Positions 9,257 through 16,866 of a stretch of DNA of 64,000 bases are shown piece by piece. The position numbers and the translations under genes are program-made. Source of the DNA: Deltaproteobacteria bacterium (GTDB lineage: Bacteria; Myxococcota; Kuafuiibacteriia; Kuafuiibacteriales; Kuafuiibacteriaceae). The stretch covers positions 6,810,001 to 6,874,000 of the forward strand of contig JADJBV010000001.1 in the NCBI GenBank assembly GCA_016703535.1. Direction: 5' to 3'. The notes below the pieces were generated by a model. The model was not told where the DNA came from. It ran no database searches and worked only from the letters and a program-made list of their open reading frames with translations. The stretch's first letter is position 1. Each line of letters opens with the position of its first letter.

Positions 9257-10042
9257 CTAAGTTTCTTCAGCTCCCGGCTCGGGTTCGCCCAGCAGCTGCT
9301 TCAGGAAAAGTTGCCGGTGGCGGAGGAAGTCGAGGGTGAGCCGGTAGTGTTCGGTCTCCTCATAGGCGATCGGCGCGATGCCCTCGGGGCCGAAGTGCAG
9401 GATCTGAGCTTGGGGGTAGGCCAAGATGATCGGTGAGTGGGTCGCGATGATCAGCTGAGAGCCTTGGCGCACCAGGCGGTCGATGATCGCCAAGAAGGAA
9501 AGTTGCCGGGCGGGTGAGAGGGCGGCCTCGGGTTCGTCGAGCAGGTAGAGCCCATCGCCGCGAAAGCGATCGTTGGCCAGGCGCAGGAAGGACTCGCCGT
9601 GGGACTGCTCGTGCACCGAAACTCCTCCGTAGGGACCGATCCCCAGCCGCTCGATTTCGGTGCCGACGTTGAAGTAGCTCTCGGCCCGCAAGAAGAAGCC
9701 GTCGTTGGGCCGCAGGATCCCGCGCACGGGTCGCAGGTATTGGTGGAGTTCGGACTCGGAGCGTCGAGTGGCGAAGTTGAAGTTGCGGCTGCCTCCTTCC
9801 GCGTTGAAGCCAAGGGCGACGGCGATGGCCTCCAGCAACGTCGACTTGCCAGAGCCGTTTTCGCCCACGAAGAAGGTGACCCGGGGATGAAAGGCAAGAA
9901 CTTCCAGGCCGCGCAGCGCCGGGATCGAGAAGGGATAGGCCGAAAAATCAGGGATTTTTTCGCTGACCAACTCCACCGAACGAAGGAACCCGAGATCGTC
10001 CCGTCGGAGCCGGTCGCGGCCAGGCGCCTTGCGTCGGCCCAT
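9257..10042 (-). CDS. AAA/ABC-type ATPase (predicted P-loop ATPase)
   Basis: 261 residues with all ABC-type ATPase elements: Walker A GENGSGKST at residues 60-68, signature-like SHGES, Walker B LYLLDEPEAAL, and the H-loop in ATHSP. The layout matches the small stand-alone predicted ATPases (COG3910-like, related to the AAA_21/OLD group), which are cytoplasmic and poorly characterised. No nuclease or TOPRIM domain is fused. It lies convergent to uvrA (20-base gap). A link to DNA repair is possible but rests on position only. Confidence 0.8.
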   Translation of the reverse strand: MGRRKAPGRDRLRRDDLGFLRSVELVSEKIPDFSAYPFSIPALRGLEVLAFHPRVTFFVGENGSGKSTLLEAIAVALGFNAEGGSRNFNFATRRSESELHQYLRPVRGILRPNDGFFLRAESYFNVGTEIERLGIGPYGGVSVHEQSHGESFLRLANDRFRGDGLYLLDEPEAALSPARQLSFLAIIDRLVRQGSQLIIATHSPIILAYPQAQILHFGPEGIAPIAYEETEHYRLTLDFLRHRQLFLKQLLGEPEPGAEET

Positions 10043-10059
10043 GCCTGAGGATCACCTCA

Positions 10060-10081
10060 CCCCTCGAGGGAAGTCGAGGGG
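10060..10081 (-). terminator. Hairpin after the collagen-like gene
   Basis: CCCCTCGA (10060-10067), 6-base loop, TCGAGGGG (10074-10081): an 8-bp perfect stem just past the stop codon of the collagen-like gene. No T-run follows on the minus strand, so termination or 3'-end protection is inferred only. Confidence 0.4.
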
Positions 10082-10089
10082 GAGGTGGG

Positions 10090-12807
10090 TCAGAAGAGCT
10101 CGGAGGGGGTCGTGACCACCGACTGGTGAAGTTGGCCGGTGCTGCCCGAGGCGGCCCGAGGATAGGTCCAGCCGCCTGCGTAGTAGGAGTAGGCGCCCGT
10201 GCCGCCATCACCACCACAGGCACCACCACCCGAACCCGAGCCGGTCGATCCAGGCGCAGCGTCGCTTCCTGGGCTTCCGCCGCTGAGGGTGATGGTCGCG
10301 CCGCCGACCGAAGGGGCGCTCGGGGCCAACAGGTGGACGATGCCACCGCCGCCGCCGCCGCCGCCGCCTTCGATGGTGCCGCCGTTGCCGTCGTAGCCGT
10401 TGCCGCCGTTGCCGCCTTGGGCTTGGACGGTGCCGGAGATGTTCACGCTGGTGTCGCTGGCGATGACGACGATTCCGCCGGCGCCGCCGCCTGGCCCCAC
10501 AACGCCTTGGGCCGCGTACTGGGGATTGACGCCGTGGTCGCCGTTGGCCACCACGCTGCCGCTGATGCTGATCGCACCTTGGGCGACGATCGCCACCCAA
10601 CCGCCGCCTGCACCACCCCCCATGCCGGAGCCCGCGCCGCCCGCCGCAAATTCGGGGTGGAGCAGAAGTGCCGCGGCCGACGAGGGGATCGCTCGGGCGT
10701 AGAGGGTGTTGTTGCCGGGGCTTTTGCGGCCCACACCACGTTCACCTTCGGAGACGCCCGTCGCGACCTGGAGCGTTCCGGTGATCGACACCGAACCGGA
10801 AGCCCGCAGGAGCGTACCGCTCGGCACGATCAAGGTGCCGGCGATGGTGAGATCATCGAAGTGGGTGTTGAGGCCCGCGCCGAGGACGGCCCACCCGTTG
10901 GTGGCGACGTCGACCGTCGTGCCGAAGGCCACGGTCAGATCACCCGCCGAGCCGCTGCCGTACGGCGATGAACCGCCGCCCCCTCCCGAGGTGCCGTTGC
11001 ACACGTAATGGGTGCCGCTCGCCGAGACCAACTCGGTGCCGCCGTTGACGCAGATCAGGTGACCGATGTTGAGGGTGGTGGTGGTGACCGACTGTCCCGC
11101 CGCACCCGTGGGCCCGGTCGGGCCGGTGGCTCCCGTGGCTCCCGTGGCGCCGGCCACGCCTTGAGCGCCGGTCGCACCTTGAGCGCCGGTCGCACCTTGA
11201 GCGCCGTCCGCACCCGCGGCTCCGGTGGCCCCCGTGGGACCGGTCGGACCGGTGGCTCCGGCGACGCCTTGAGCGCCGTCCGCACCTGCGGGTCCCGTGG
11301 CGCCGGTCGCACCTTGAGCGCCGGTCGCACCTTGAGCGCCGGTGGCCCCCGTGGCTCCGGTCGGACCCGCGGGTCCCGTGGCCCCAGCGATTCCTTGAGG
11401 GCCGTCGGCCCCGGTGGCTCCGGTGGGTCCGGCCACGCCTTGAGCTCCGGTCGCTCCGGTCGCTCCGGTCGCTCCGGTCGCTCCCGTTGCACCGGCCGCT
11501 CCGGTTGCGCCGACGGCACCCGTGGGCCCGGCTGCACCCGTGAGGCCGATCGGACCTTGGGGCCCGGTGGGGCCAACTGGACCTGCGATGCCCGTGGCGC
11601 CGGTGTTGCCGGTGGCCCCGGTTGGACCCGCAGGCCCGGTTGCGCCGGTGGAACCGACGGCACCGGTGGCGCCGATCGGACCTTGAGCCCCGGTTGCGCC
11701 CGTGGCGCCCGTCAGACCGATCGGGCCCTGAGCGCCGGTGGGTCCTACCAGGCCGGTGGCGCCGGTGAGACCGATCGGACCTTGAGCCCCCGTCGCGCCG
11801 ATCGCGCCCGTGGGCCCGATGGGACCTTGTGGGCCCGTCGCGCCCGTCGCGCCGGTCGCGCCCGTCAAGCCGATGAGCCCTTGAGGGCCTGTTGCACCGG
11901 TGGGACCGGCCACACCTTGAAGGCCGATGGGACCTTGGACGCCTTGGGGACCCGTCGCGCCTTGGGGACCGACGGGCCCGATCGGGCCGAGCTCACCCTG
12001 GAGACCTTGAGGTCCGGTCGGGCCCAATTCTCCGTTGCACACCACGTCGATCTGGGTGGGGGAGACCAGCTCCACGCCGCCCGTCTCGCACCGCGGATCA
12101 CCGATATCGATGACCGTCGCGAACACGCTGGCGCCCTCGGCACCTTGAGGACCTTGGGGACCGGCGGGGCCGATCGGACCGAGCTCTCCCTGGGCGCCTG
12201 GGGGACCTTGGACGCCCACCTCACCCTGCGCCCCCTGGGGGCCGGCCGGGCCGGTGGCGCCTTGGGGACCTTGGGGACCCGGCGCGCCGGCGATGGTCGC
12301 ACAACGCCAACCCTCGATGCTGACGTCATAGGCCGCGACCTGACCATCACTACAAGCGGCAGCGACGCTGACGAAGTTCTGATCTTCGCGCAGCAAGGTG
12401 CGGATCTCGTCTTCGGAGAGGGCGTTGTCGGCCCAAGTTGCCCGCAACGCGTACGGCACCGAGGTGAAGCGGAATCGAGGCTTCATCTCCTCATCGTTGC
12501 CGACCTTGATCCCGAGCCAACGTTCGCCGTTGGAGATGAAGTCCTGGGCGGCGACCTGCATGTCGACGTCGAGCTTGCCCGACACCACCACCACCTCTTG
12601 TTCGTGTTTGGTCAGCGCCGCAGCGCTGTCACCGACGCCATCGTAGATGGTCAAGGTCACCGACACGGTGCCGTCGAAGAGTTCGCCCGAGGGCCCGGCC
12701 AGCAGGCCACTGAAGCGCATCTGAGCCGGAGCCTGGGCCGATGCGGGGGCGCCGACGAGGCACAAGGCCGTGGTCAGGCCCATCCAAAGTGTGTTCTTGA
12801 AATTCAC
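10090..12807 (-). CDS. Secreted collagen-like (Gly-X-Y) protein
   Basis: 905 residues from a GTG start, with AAGGGAG just upstream inside the end of the preceding gene. Signal peptide about residues 1-24 (PASAQA). Residues 25-170 form a beta-rich head. A first Gly-X-Y tract covers about 174-225; a second, of about 100 triplets, covers about 259-568, rich in GATGPT/GPQGPI-type triplets. Each tract is followed by the same Cys module, C-x2-GG-x-ELVS...VCNG (about 240-258 and again after 580). The C-terminal ~300 residues are Gly/Ser/Ala-rich repeats with short beta segments (SITGTLQV, SISGSVVA) that suggest a beta-helix. Likely an extracellular trimeric stalk or adhesin. It is translationally coupled to the small lipoprotein upstream. 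Confidence 0.85.
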   Translation of the reverse strand: MNFKNTLWMGLTTALCLVGAPASAQAPAQMRFSGLLAGPSGELFDGTVSVTLTIYDGVGDSAAALTKHEQEVVVVSGKLDVDMQVAAQDFISNGERWLGIKVGNDEEMKPRFRFTSVPYALRATWADNALSEDEIRTLLREDQNFVSVAAACSDGQVAAYDVSIEGWRCATIAGAPGPQGPQGATGPAGPQGAQGEVGVQGPPGAQGELGPIGPAGPQGPQGAEGASVFATVIDIGDPRCETGGVELVSPTQIDVVCNGELGPTGPQGLQGELGPIGPVGPQGATGPQGVQGPIGLQGVAGPTGATGPQGLIGLTGATGATGATGPQGPIGPTGAIGATGAQGPIGLTGATGLVGPTGAQGPIGLTGATGATGAQGPIGATGAVGSTGATGPAGPTGATGNTGATGIAGPVGPTGPQGPIGLTGAAGPTGAVGATGAAGATGATGATGATGATGAQGVAGPTGATGADGPQGIAGATGPAGPTGATGATGAQGATGAQGATGATGPAGADGAQGVAGATGPTGPTGATGAAGADGAQGATGAQGATGAQGVAGATGATGATGPTGPTGAAGQSVTTTTLNIGHLICVNGGTELVSASGTHYVCNGTSGGGGGSSPYGSGSAGDLTVAFGTTVDVATNGWAVLGAGLNTHFDDLTIAGTLIVPSGTLLRASGSVSITGTLQVATGVSEGERGVGRKSPGNNTLYARAIPSSAAALLLHPEFAAGGAGSGMGGGAGGGWVAIVAQGAISISGSVVANGDHGVNPQYAAQGVVGPGGGAGGIVVIASDTSVNISGTVQAQGGNGGNGYDGNGGTIEGGGGGGGGGIVHLLAPSAPSVGGATITLSGGSPGSDAAPGSTGSGSGGGACGGDGGTGAYSYYAGGWTYPRAASGSTGQLHQSVVTTPSELF

Positions 12808-12809
12808 CG

Positions 12810-13073
12810 CTATCTCCCTTCCGGCAACGACACGGTGAGCTGAAACCCACCACCTTCAGCACGGCCGCCCGAACCGCCGGGTCCGACCTCGAACTGGAGG
12901 ACGTAGTTCGGCGAGGTGGCCTTGCCGACGACCGCCAACGTCCCTTGGGTGCCTCGCGCCAACCCGGGATCGGCGCTCGGCGCGGGCGGAGGATGACCAC
13001 CTTGGTCGCGGCACGCGGACAGCCCCCAGCAGAGGGCACAACCCGCCAGCAGCGGGACCTTGATTCGATTCAA
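12810..13073 (-). CDS. Small lipoprotein upstream of the collagen-like gene
   Basis: 87 residues. The start is a TTG placed 8 bases after an AAGGAG ribosome binding site; this start gives a signal peptide with lipobox GLSAC. The mature part is about 65 residues and Gly-rich, with a short beta-like block (NYVLQFEVGP). The stop codon is 2 bases before the GTG of the collagen-like gene, so the two are one operon and are probably coupled. It may help anchor or assemble the collagen-like protein; that is inference from position. Confidence 0.65.
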   Translation of the reverse strand: MNRIKVPLLAGCALCWGLSACRDQGGHPPPAPSADPGLARGTQGTLAVVGKATSPNYVLQFEVGPGGSGGRAEGGGFQLTVSLPEGR

Positions 13074-13191
13074 GACATCATCTCCTTTTGGCCGTCGCGG
13101 CCATCCACCCCACGCGAGGCCCATTCGACGAGGAATCGGGCGGTATGAGCCGCCTCGGTCCGTGCCCGGTGATCGGAAGGGCCCGGTGGGC

Positions 13192-13197
13192 TAAGTT
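13192..13197 (+). promoter_or_regulatory. TANNNT -10-like element of the AraC gene
   Basis: TAAGTT lies exactly 6 bases before the ATG at 13204, with no ribosome binding site between. This fits a leaderless transcript. No clear -35 box. Confidence 0.4.
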
Positions 13198-13203
13198 GGG
13201 ACG

Positions 13204-14046
13204 ATGGGTGCGTGGGTTCACGACTTGGCGGTGGGTGCGACCCGCTGGACCTTGGCGACCCCGGCGCTCCCCTCTCACCTGCAGCCCTACGTGCGATCTT
13301 GGATGGGTTATTCGGAGCGCAGCCCCGGTCCCACCCGGCGTCGGGAGCTCCCGGGCGCGGCAGTGGTGCTGATCATCGAGTTCGGTCCAGCGCTGAGGCT
13401 CTCCAACAGCGGCCAAGAGTCGTGTCAGCGTCGTCGTCGACCGGGCTTTGTGGCCGGCCTCGACACCTCCTTCACCTTCACCGAACACGACGGCTTTCAG
13501 GAGGGTTTGCAAGTCAACTTGACACCCCTCGGGGCCCGACTGGTGTTGGGCCCAGGCATCCCGGAGCTTTCGGGGCACACCGCGTCTTTGTCAGAGCTCA
13601 CGCCCGAGCTTGGCAACCTGGACGACCGCCTCGCCCTGGCGGATTGGCCGGAGCGTTTTAGCGTCGTGGCCCAACTCCTCACGGCTCGGATCGGCGGGCG
13701 GGCCTCGGTCCCGGGCACGGTCGATTGGGCGCTCCACGAGATCGAGACCCGTGGAGGTCAGGTCCGGATCGAGCGGCTCGCCACCGACCTGGGTTTGAGC
13801 CGACGAAGATTGGGCCAACTCTTCGAAGCGCAAGTTGGCTTGCCGCCCAAGTTGTACGCGGAGCTGGTGCGCTTCGAACGCTTGACCCAGGCCATCAAGG
13901 ACAACGCCGGCCCATGGTCACAGCTGGCCGCGGAGCTGGGCTTCGCGGATCAAGCCCACCTCTCTCGGGAAGTCCGGCGTTTTTCGGGCCTGACGCCCAC
14001 CGCCTTGCGGACCCTGGTCGGCGGCTTTCCGGGCACCGACGGCTAA
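13204..14046 (+). CDS. AraC-family transcriptional regulator
   Basis: 280 residues. The C-terminal ~100 residues have the AraC double helix-turn-helix: IERLATDLGLSRRRLGQLF, then the conserved VGLPPKLYAELVRFER linker, then LAAELGFADQAHLSREVRRF and a GLTPTALR end. The N-terminal part (about 1-150) resembles the ligand-sensing domain seen in the group with a QVNLTPLGARLVLG-type block. It lies 61 bases upstream of a cupin gene in the same direction. Two copies of the GCAAG/CTTGC palindrome (one imperfect) lie within the gene. The target genes and ligand are unknown. Confidence 0.88.
   Translation: MGAWVHDLAVGATRWTLATPALPSHLQPYVRSWMGYSERSPGPTRRRELPGAAVVLIIEFGPALRLSNSGQESCQRRRRPGFVAGLDTSFTFTEHDGFQEGLQVNLTPLGARLVLGPGIPELSGHTASLSELTPELGNLDDRLALADWPERFSVVAQLLTARIGGRASVPGTVDWALHEIETRGGQVRIERLATDLGLSRRRLGQLFEAQVGLPPKLYAELVRFERLTQAIKDNAGPWSQLAAELGFADQAHLSREVRRFSGLTPTALRTLVGGFPGTDG
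13509..13522. repeat. GCAAG-N4-CTTGC palindrome, imperfect copy
   Basis: GCAAGTCAACTTGA in the AraC gene, one mismatch in the last base. Codon phase CAA-GTC-AAC-TTG. Confidence 0.55.
13830..13843. repeat. GCAAG-N4-CTTGC palindrome copy 2
   Basis: GCAAGTTGGCTTGC in the AraC gene between the two helix-turn-helix units. Codon phase CAA-GTT-GGC-TTG. Confidence 0.7.
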
Positions 14047-14107
14047 AGGCCTCGCCACTTCCCATTCCTTCAAGACGAGCCAACACCCCTCGTGCGAACC
14101 TCGACCC

Positions 14108-14497
14108 ATGGACCTCCACAACTTGGAACAAGTGCCCATTCACCTCGGCGACGGCCAGCAGGTCATCCCGATCGTGAACTTCAACGACGACTACCAAAGC
14201 TACATCGAGCGCTACTGTTCACCCGACGTGCCCGGTCGTTTGGTGATGTGGGCTCACAGCGCCACCGATTGGCCCGCCTGGGAGTGTCACCCCGCGGGGC
14301 CGGAGGTGGTGATCGCCGTCTCGGGTAAGGCGGAGATGATTCAACGTTTCCCGGACGGCGAACGTCGCGTGATCATCGGTCCCGGCCAAGTGATCATCAA
14401 CCCGCCGGGCGTGCCGCACACCGCGCGGATCATCGAGCCCTTCACCGCCATCTACATCACCCCTTGTCCCGGGACTTTTCACGAACCGCGGACCTGA
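14108..14497 (+). CDS. Cupin-domain protein
   Basis: 129 residues with the two cupin motifs of a small single-domain beta-barrel: WECHPAGPEVVIAVSGKAEM around residues 58-77 (motif 1 region, with His and Glu as likely metal ligands) and PGQVIINPPGVPHTA near 98-112 (motif 2 with the third His). Such proteins bind a divalent metal and act as dioxygenases, isomerases or small-molecule sensors. No signal peptide, so cytoplasmic. It follows the AraC gene in the same direction and may be its target or share its inducer; the gap of 61 bases has no clear promoter. The substrate cannot be predicted. Confidence 0.8.
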   Translation: MDLHNLEQVPIHLGDGQQVIPIVNFNDDYQSYIERYCSPDVPGRLVMWAHSATDWPAWECHPAGPEVVIAVSGKAEMIQRFPDGERRVIIGPGQVIINPPGVPHTARIIEPFTAIYITPCPGTFHEPRT

Positions 14498-14527
14498 GGT
14501 TTAGGGCCTCCGAACCCGCCCCGTCGC

Positions 14528-14556
14528 TTGTTGGCGTCCGAGGCGCTTGCTACGGT
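14528..14556 (+). promoter_or_regulatory. Sigma-70-like promoter of the 14.5-17.6 kb operon
   Basis: TTGTTG (14528-14533), exactly 17 bases, TACGGT (14551-14556). The GTG at 14565 is 8 bases after the -10, so transcription would start at or next to the start codon. This supports the GTG start over the TTG at 14547, which lies inside the promoter. Confidence 0.5.
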
Positions 14557-14564
14557 CCGGCGCG

Positions 14565-15428
14565 GTGGGCCGACGCGGGAGTGGAGTGGCTTTGGTACTC
14601 CTTGGCCTGTGGTGGCCCGGCGCGGCGGTGGCCGAGGTCCGGGTGCGAAGCAACTCTCCCTGCGTCGAGGCCCAGCCGGTCGTGGAACGCCTGGAGAGTC
14701 TGCTTCGGGGCTGGGCCGGTGGAGCGCAAGTCAACTTGCAGTTGTTGGTGGTGGCCGAGGCCGAACGGGAGCGCACGCGCCTTTTGGTGAGCGGCCGGGA
14801 TTCGGCGGGTGAACTCCTCCTGGAGCGGGAGTTCGACTTGGTGCCCGGGGCCTGCCCCAGCGCCTTGGCCCTCTTGGAGACGGTGGTCGAAGGTGCGATC
14901 CGGGACCTCCCGGTCGAGGCCTGGACCCAGCCCGCCGCCGCCCCTCTGCCCCCGCCGTCCCCGGATCCGTGGCGGCTCCGTCTGAAGTTCGAGCCCGACC
15001 TGGGGCTCTTGGCGACCAGCGCCCACGTGGGGCTCGGTGCCTCTCTTATGTATGGGAGCGGGGACCAGGCCCTGGGGGTGGGGCTCCTGGCCTCGACCGG
15101 TTGGAGCGGGGCGTTGGGGCAAGGCACGCCCCTGATGCAGCGCCTCCTCCTGGAGGCGGCCTGGGCCTACGACCCCGCCAACTTTGGGGTGTCGGCAGGC
15201 TTGCGGTCGGGCCTGCTGTGGGTGACTGGGGTGGGCTACGGCGACAACGATCAGGCGGTGGCCTTTTGGTGGGAGGCCTTCGCCCAAATCTTCTATCGCT
15301 TCGGGCCCTTGGGCTTGGGCGTGGGGGTCGCGTTGGCGCCCCTGGATCACCAGCTCAGCACCCGATCCGGTGAGCTGCGTCGGGTGTCCCCGATCCGGTT
15401 CGGGCCGCACCTGGTCTTCGATCTCTGA
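14565..15428 (+). CDS. Secreted protein of unknown function, possible small beta-barrel
   Basis: 287 residues from GTG. A signal peptide (VALVLLGLWWPGAAVAE) is clear. Residues 30-110 form a mixed domain with two cysteines (SPCVEA and GACPSA); residues about 135 to the end alternate hydrophobic and polar residues in strand-length blocks and end in HLVFDL, which looks like an outer-membrane or porin-like beta-barrel with an aromatic-proximal C-terminus. It is first in a run with the sigma factor, anti-sigma and SUMF1-like genes (53-base gap to the sigma gene). The Pro-rich stretch PAAAPLPPPSPDP separates the two parts. Function unknown. Confidence 0.65.
   Translation: MGRRGSGVALVLLGLWWPGAAVAEVRVRSNSPCVEAQPVVERLESLLRGWAGGAQVNLQLLVVAEAERERTRLLVSGRDSAGELLLEREFDLVPGACPSALALLETVVEGAIRDLPVEAWTQPAAAPLPPPSPDPWRLRLKFEPDLGLLATSAHVGLGASLMYGSGDQALGVGLLASTGWSGALGQGTPLMQRLLLEAAWAYDPANFGVSAGLRSGLLWVTGVGYGDNDQAVAFWWEAFAQIFYRFGPLGLGVGVALAPLDHQLSTRSGELRRVSPIRFGPHLVFDL
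14726..14739. repeat. GCAAG-N4-CTTGC palindrome copy 3
   Basis: GCAAGTCAACTTGC; arms of 6 (GCAAGT/ACTTGC). Codon phase CAA-GTC-AAC-TTG. Confidence 0.75.
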
Positions 15429-15481
15429 AAGTAGCCAATGGCGAAGGTGCGGACCGGGGAACAAGGGGAGTGCTGGCGGCC

Positions 15482-16024
15482 ATGAGCTGGGGGGACGAGG
15501 TCGCGGCCGCCCCGGGCCTCGACGTGGCCGAGGCCTACCGGAGCCACGGCGCCTTCGTCGCCAACGTGATTCAAGGCCTGACCGGCCGGGGCCCCCACGT
15601 GGAGGAGTTGCTCCACGAGGTCTTCATCGTCGCCCACAAAAAACGCGGCAGTTACGACGGTCGGGCCGCGGTGCGGACCTGGCTCTACGGCATCGCTCGT
15701 CACCTGAGCCTGCGTCACAACCGGAGCAAACGCCGCTTCTTCGGCTGGTTGGATCGGGCGCGGCTCGAGCCGGAGGTGGTCCCGAGCTCCGCTGAGGCCC
15801 AACTCGCCGAGGCCGAACGGGTGGTCTTTTTTCACCAGGCCTTGGCCACCTTGCCGATCGAGCTGCGGGAAGTGTTCGTGCTCTACGAGCTGGAGGAGCA
15901 AGAGGGCGCGGCGATCGCCGAACTTTTGGGGCTGCCGATCGGCACGGTGTGGACTCGCTTGCGCACGGCGCGCCAGCGGTTCACTCAGGTGGTCGAGCGC
16001 CGGCGCAAGAAGGAGGATCGATGA
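15482..16024 (+). CDS. ECF-type RNA polymerase sigma factor
   Basis: 180 residues from the ATG, which has AAGGGGAG about 11 bases upstream; a GTG at 15470 is possible but directly abuts that site. Region 2 is visible as AYRSHGAFVANV... with EELLHEVFIVAHKKRGSYDG and RTWLYGIARHLSLRHNR (about residues 40-80). Region 4 is LPIELREVFVLYELEEQEGAAIAELLGLPIGTVWTRLRTARQRF (about 120-165). This is the two-domain ECF sigma architecture. The next gene overlaps it by 4 bases and looks like its membrane anti-sigma partner. The regulon is unknown. Confidence 0.9.
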   Translation: MSWGDEVAAAPGLDVAEAYRSHGAFVANVIQGLTGRGPHVEELLHEVFIVAHKKRGSYDGRAAVRTWLYGIARHLSLRHNRSKRRFFGWLDRARLEPEVVPSSAEAQLAEAERVVFFHQALATLPIELREVFVLYELEEQEGAAIAELLGLPIGTVWTRLRTARQRFTQVVERRRKKEDR

Positions 16025-16866
16025 GCGAAGAGCCCCACCGTCTCTCTCACGATCCACGCTGGGCCGCCGAGGTCGCAGCGGTGAAGGCCGGGCGCCCAGA
16101 TCCGAAGTTGCTCGGGCGGGTGGAGCGGCGACTGCAAGTTGACTTGCGCGAAGGGGTGGCTCCGCGGCCGCTGCTGGTGCGCCTCCGCTGGGCCATCCTT
16201 TTGGTGGTGTTCGGGGGCACGACCGCGGTGGCGGCCCTTGGCAAAGAGCGTTGGTGGCCGGTGGCCCCGGAGCCCACGGCCCCGCGAGAAGCCGTCGAGC
16301 TCGCGGTGGCCCCTGAGGTCGTGGTGCCTCCCGAACAACCCGATGCCGGGGCCCCCGGAGTTGCGTCGACGACGCCCGAGGCCCTCGGGGTCGCGGACCC
16401 CCCCGCACCTCGGCCCCGACCCCCCCGGGCTCCAGCGTCACCCCCACCGCAGCCTGAAGTGGCGCCCTTGGTCGATCCGCTGGCAGCCCAGTTGTCGTCC
16501 TTGAAGGAAGCGCAAGTTAACTTGCAAAGTGGCGACGCCGCCGTTGCGCTCCGCAAGATCGAAGTCTTGCTGGCGGCGCACCCGAACGGCCCAGTGGCCC
16601 CCGAGGCCCGGGTGTTGCGGACTCAGGCCTTGGCGGCGGTGGGGCAGGTCGATCAGGCGATCCGGGCGGCCCACGACTTAATCGAAGACCGGACCCAGCG
16701 CGGGAAGCGGGGGGAGTGGTGGCGCTTCATCGGTGATCTGGAGCGGAATCGCGGACGTTGCCCCGAAGCTCTGGAGGCCTACCGCGCCGCGAAGGCCCTG
16801 CCGCTCAAGCCGGCGGCGAAGGCGGCGGTGGAGGCGGGCACCAAAGCTTGTGGGGGCGCGCCATGA
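16021..16866 (+). CDS. Probable membrane anti-sigma factor with TPR-like periplasmic part
   Basis: 281 residues; the ATG overlaps the sigma stop codon (ATGA) and has an AAGGAGG site 4 bases upstream inside the sigma gene. Residues 1-50 are a charged cytoplasmic part, residues about 51-70 (LRWAILLVVFGGTTAVAALG) one membrane helix, 75-155 a Pro/Ala/Val-rich spacer, and 160-281 helical repeats with TPR spacing (ALRKIEVLLAAHPNGPVAPEA, then CPEALEAYRAAKALPL). The position after a sigma gene and the topology fit an anti-sigma factor, as in other myxobacterial ECF operons. No ZAS zinc motif is seen. Two exact GCAAG/CTTGC palindromes lie in this gene. Confidence 0.65.
   Translation: MSEEPHRLSHDPRWAAEVAAVKAGRPDPKLLGRVERRLQVDLREGVAPRPLLVRLRWAILLVVFGGTTAVAALGKERWWPVAPEPTAPREAVELAVAPEVVVPPEQPDAGAPGVASTTPEALGVADPPAPRPRPPRAPASPPPQPEVAPLVDPLAAQLSSLKEAQVNLQSGDAAVALRKIEVLLAAHPNGPVAPEARVLRTQALAAVGQVDQAIRAAHDLIEDRTQRGKRGEWWRFIGDLERNRGRCPEALEAYRAAKALPLKPAAKAAVEAGTKACGGAP
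16134..16147. repeat. GCAAG-N4-CTTGC palindrome copy 4
   Basis: GCAAGTTGACTTGC; 6-base arms. Codon phase CAA-GTT-GAC-TTG. Confidence 0.75.
16512..16525. repeat. GCAAG-N4-CTTGC palindrome copy 5 (perfect)
   Basis: GCAAGTTAACTTGC is a fully self-complementary 14-mer. Codon phase CAA-GTT-AAC-TTG. Confidence 0.8.

Noticed and set aside
10340..10372. CCG trinucleotide run as a CRISPR or other repeat array
   Set aside because: It is a poly-Gly codon run inside the collagen-like protein.
11008..12843. 611-residue open frame opposite the collagen-like gene
   Set aside because: It is an antisense shadow of Gly-X-Y codons; composition is Arg/Gly/Ala repeats and no start signal is present.
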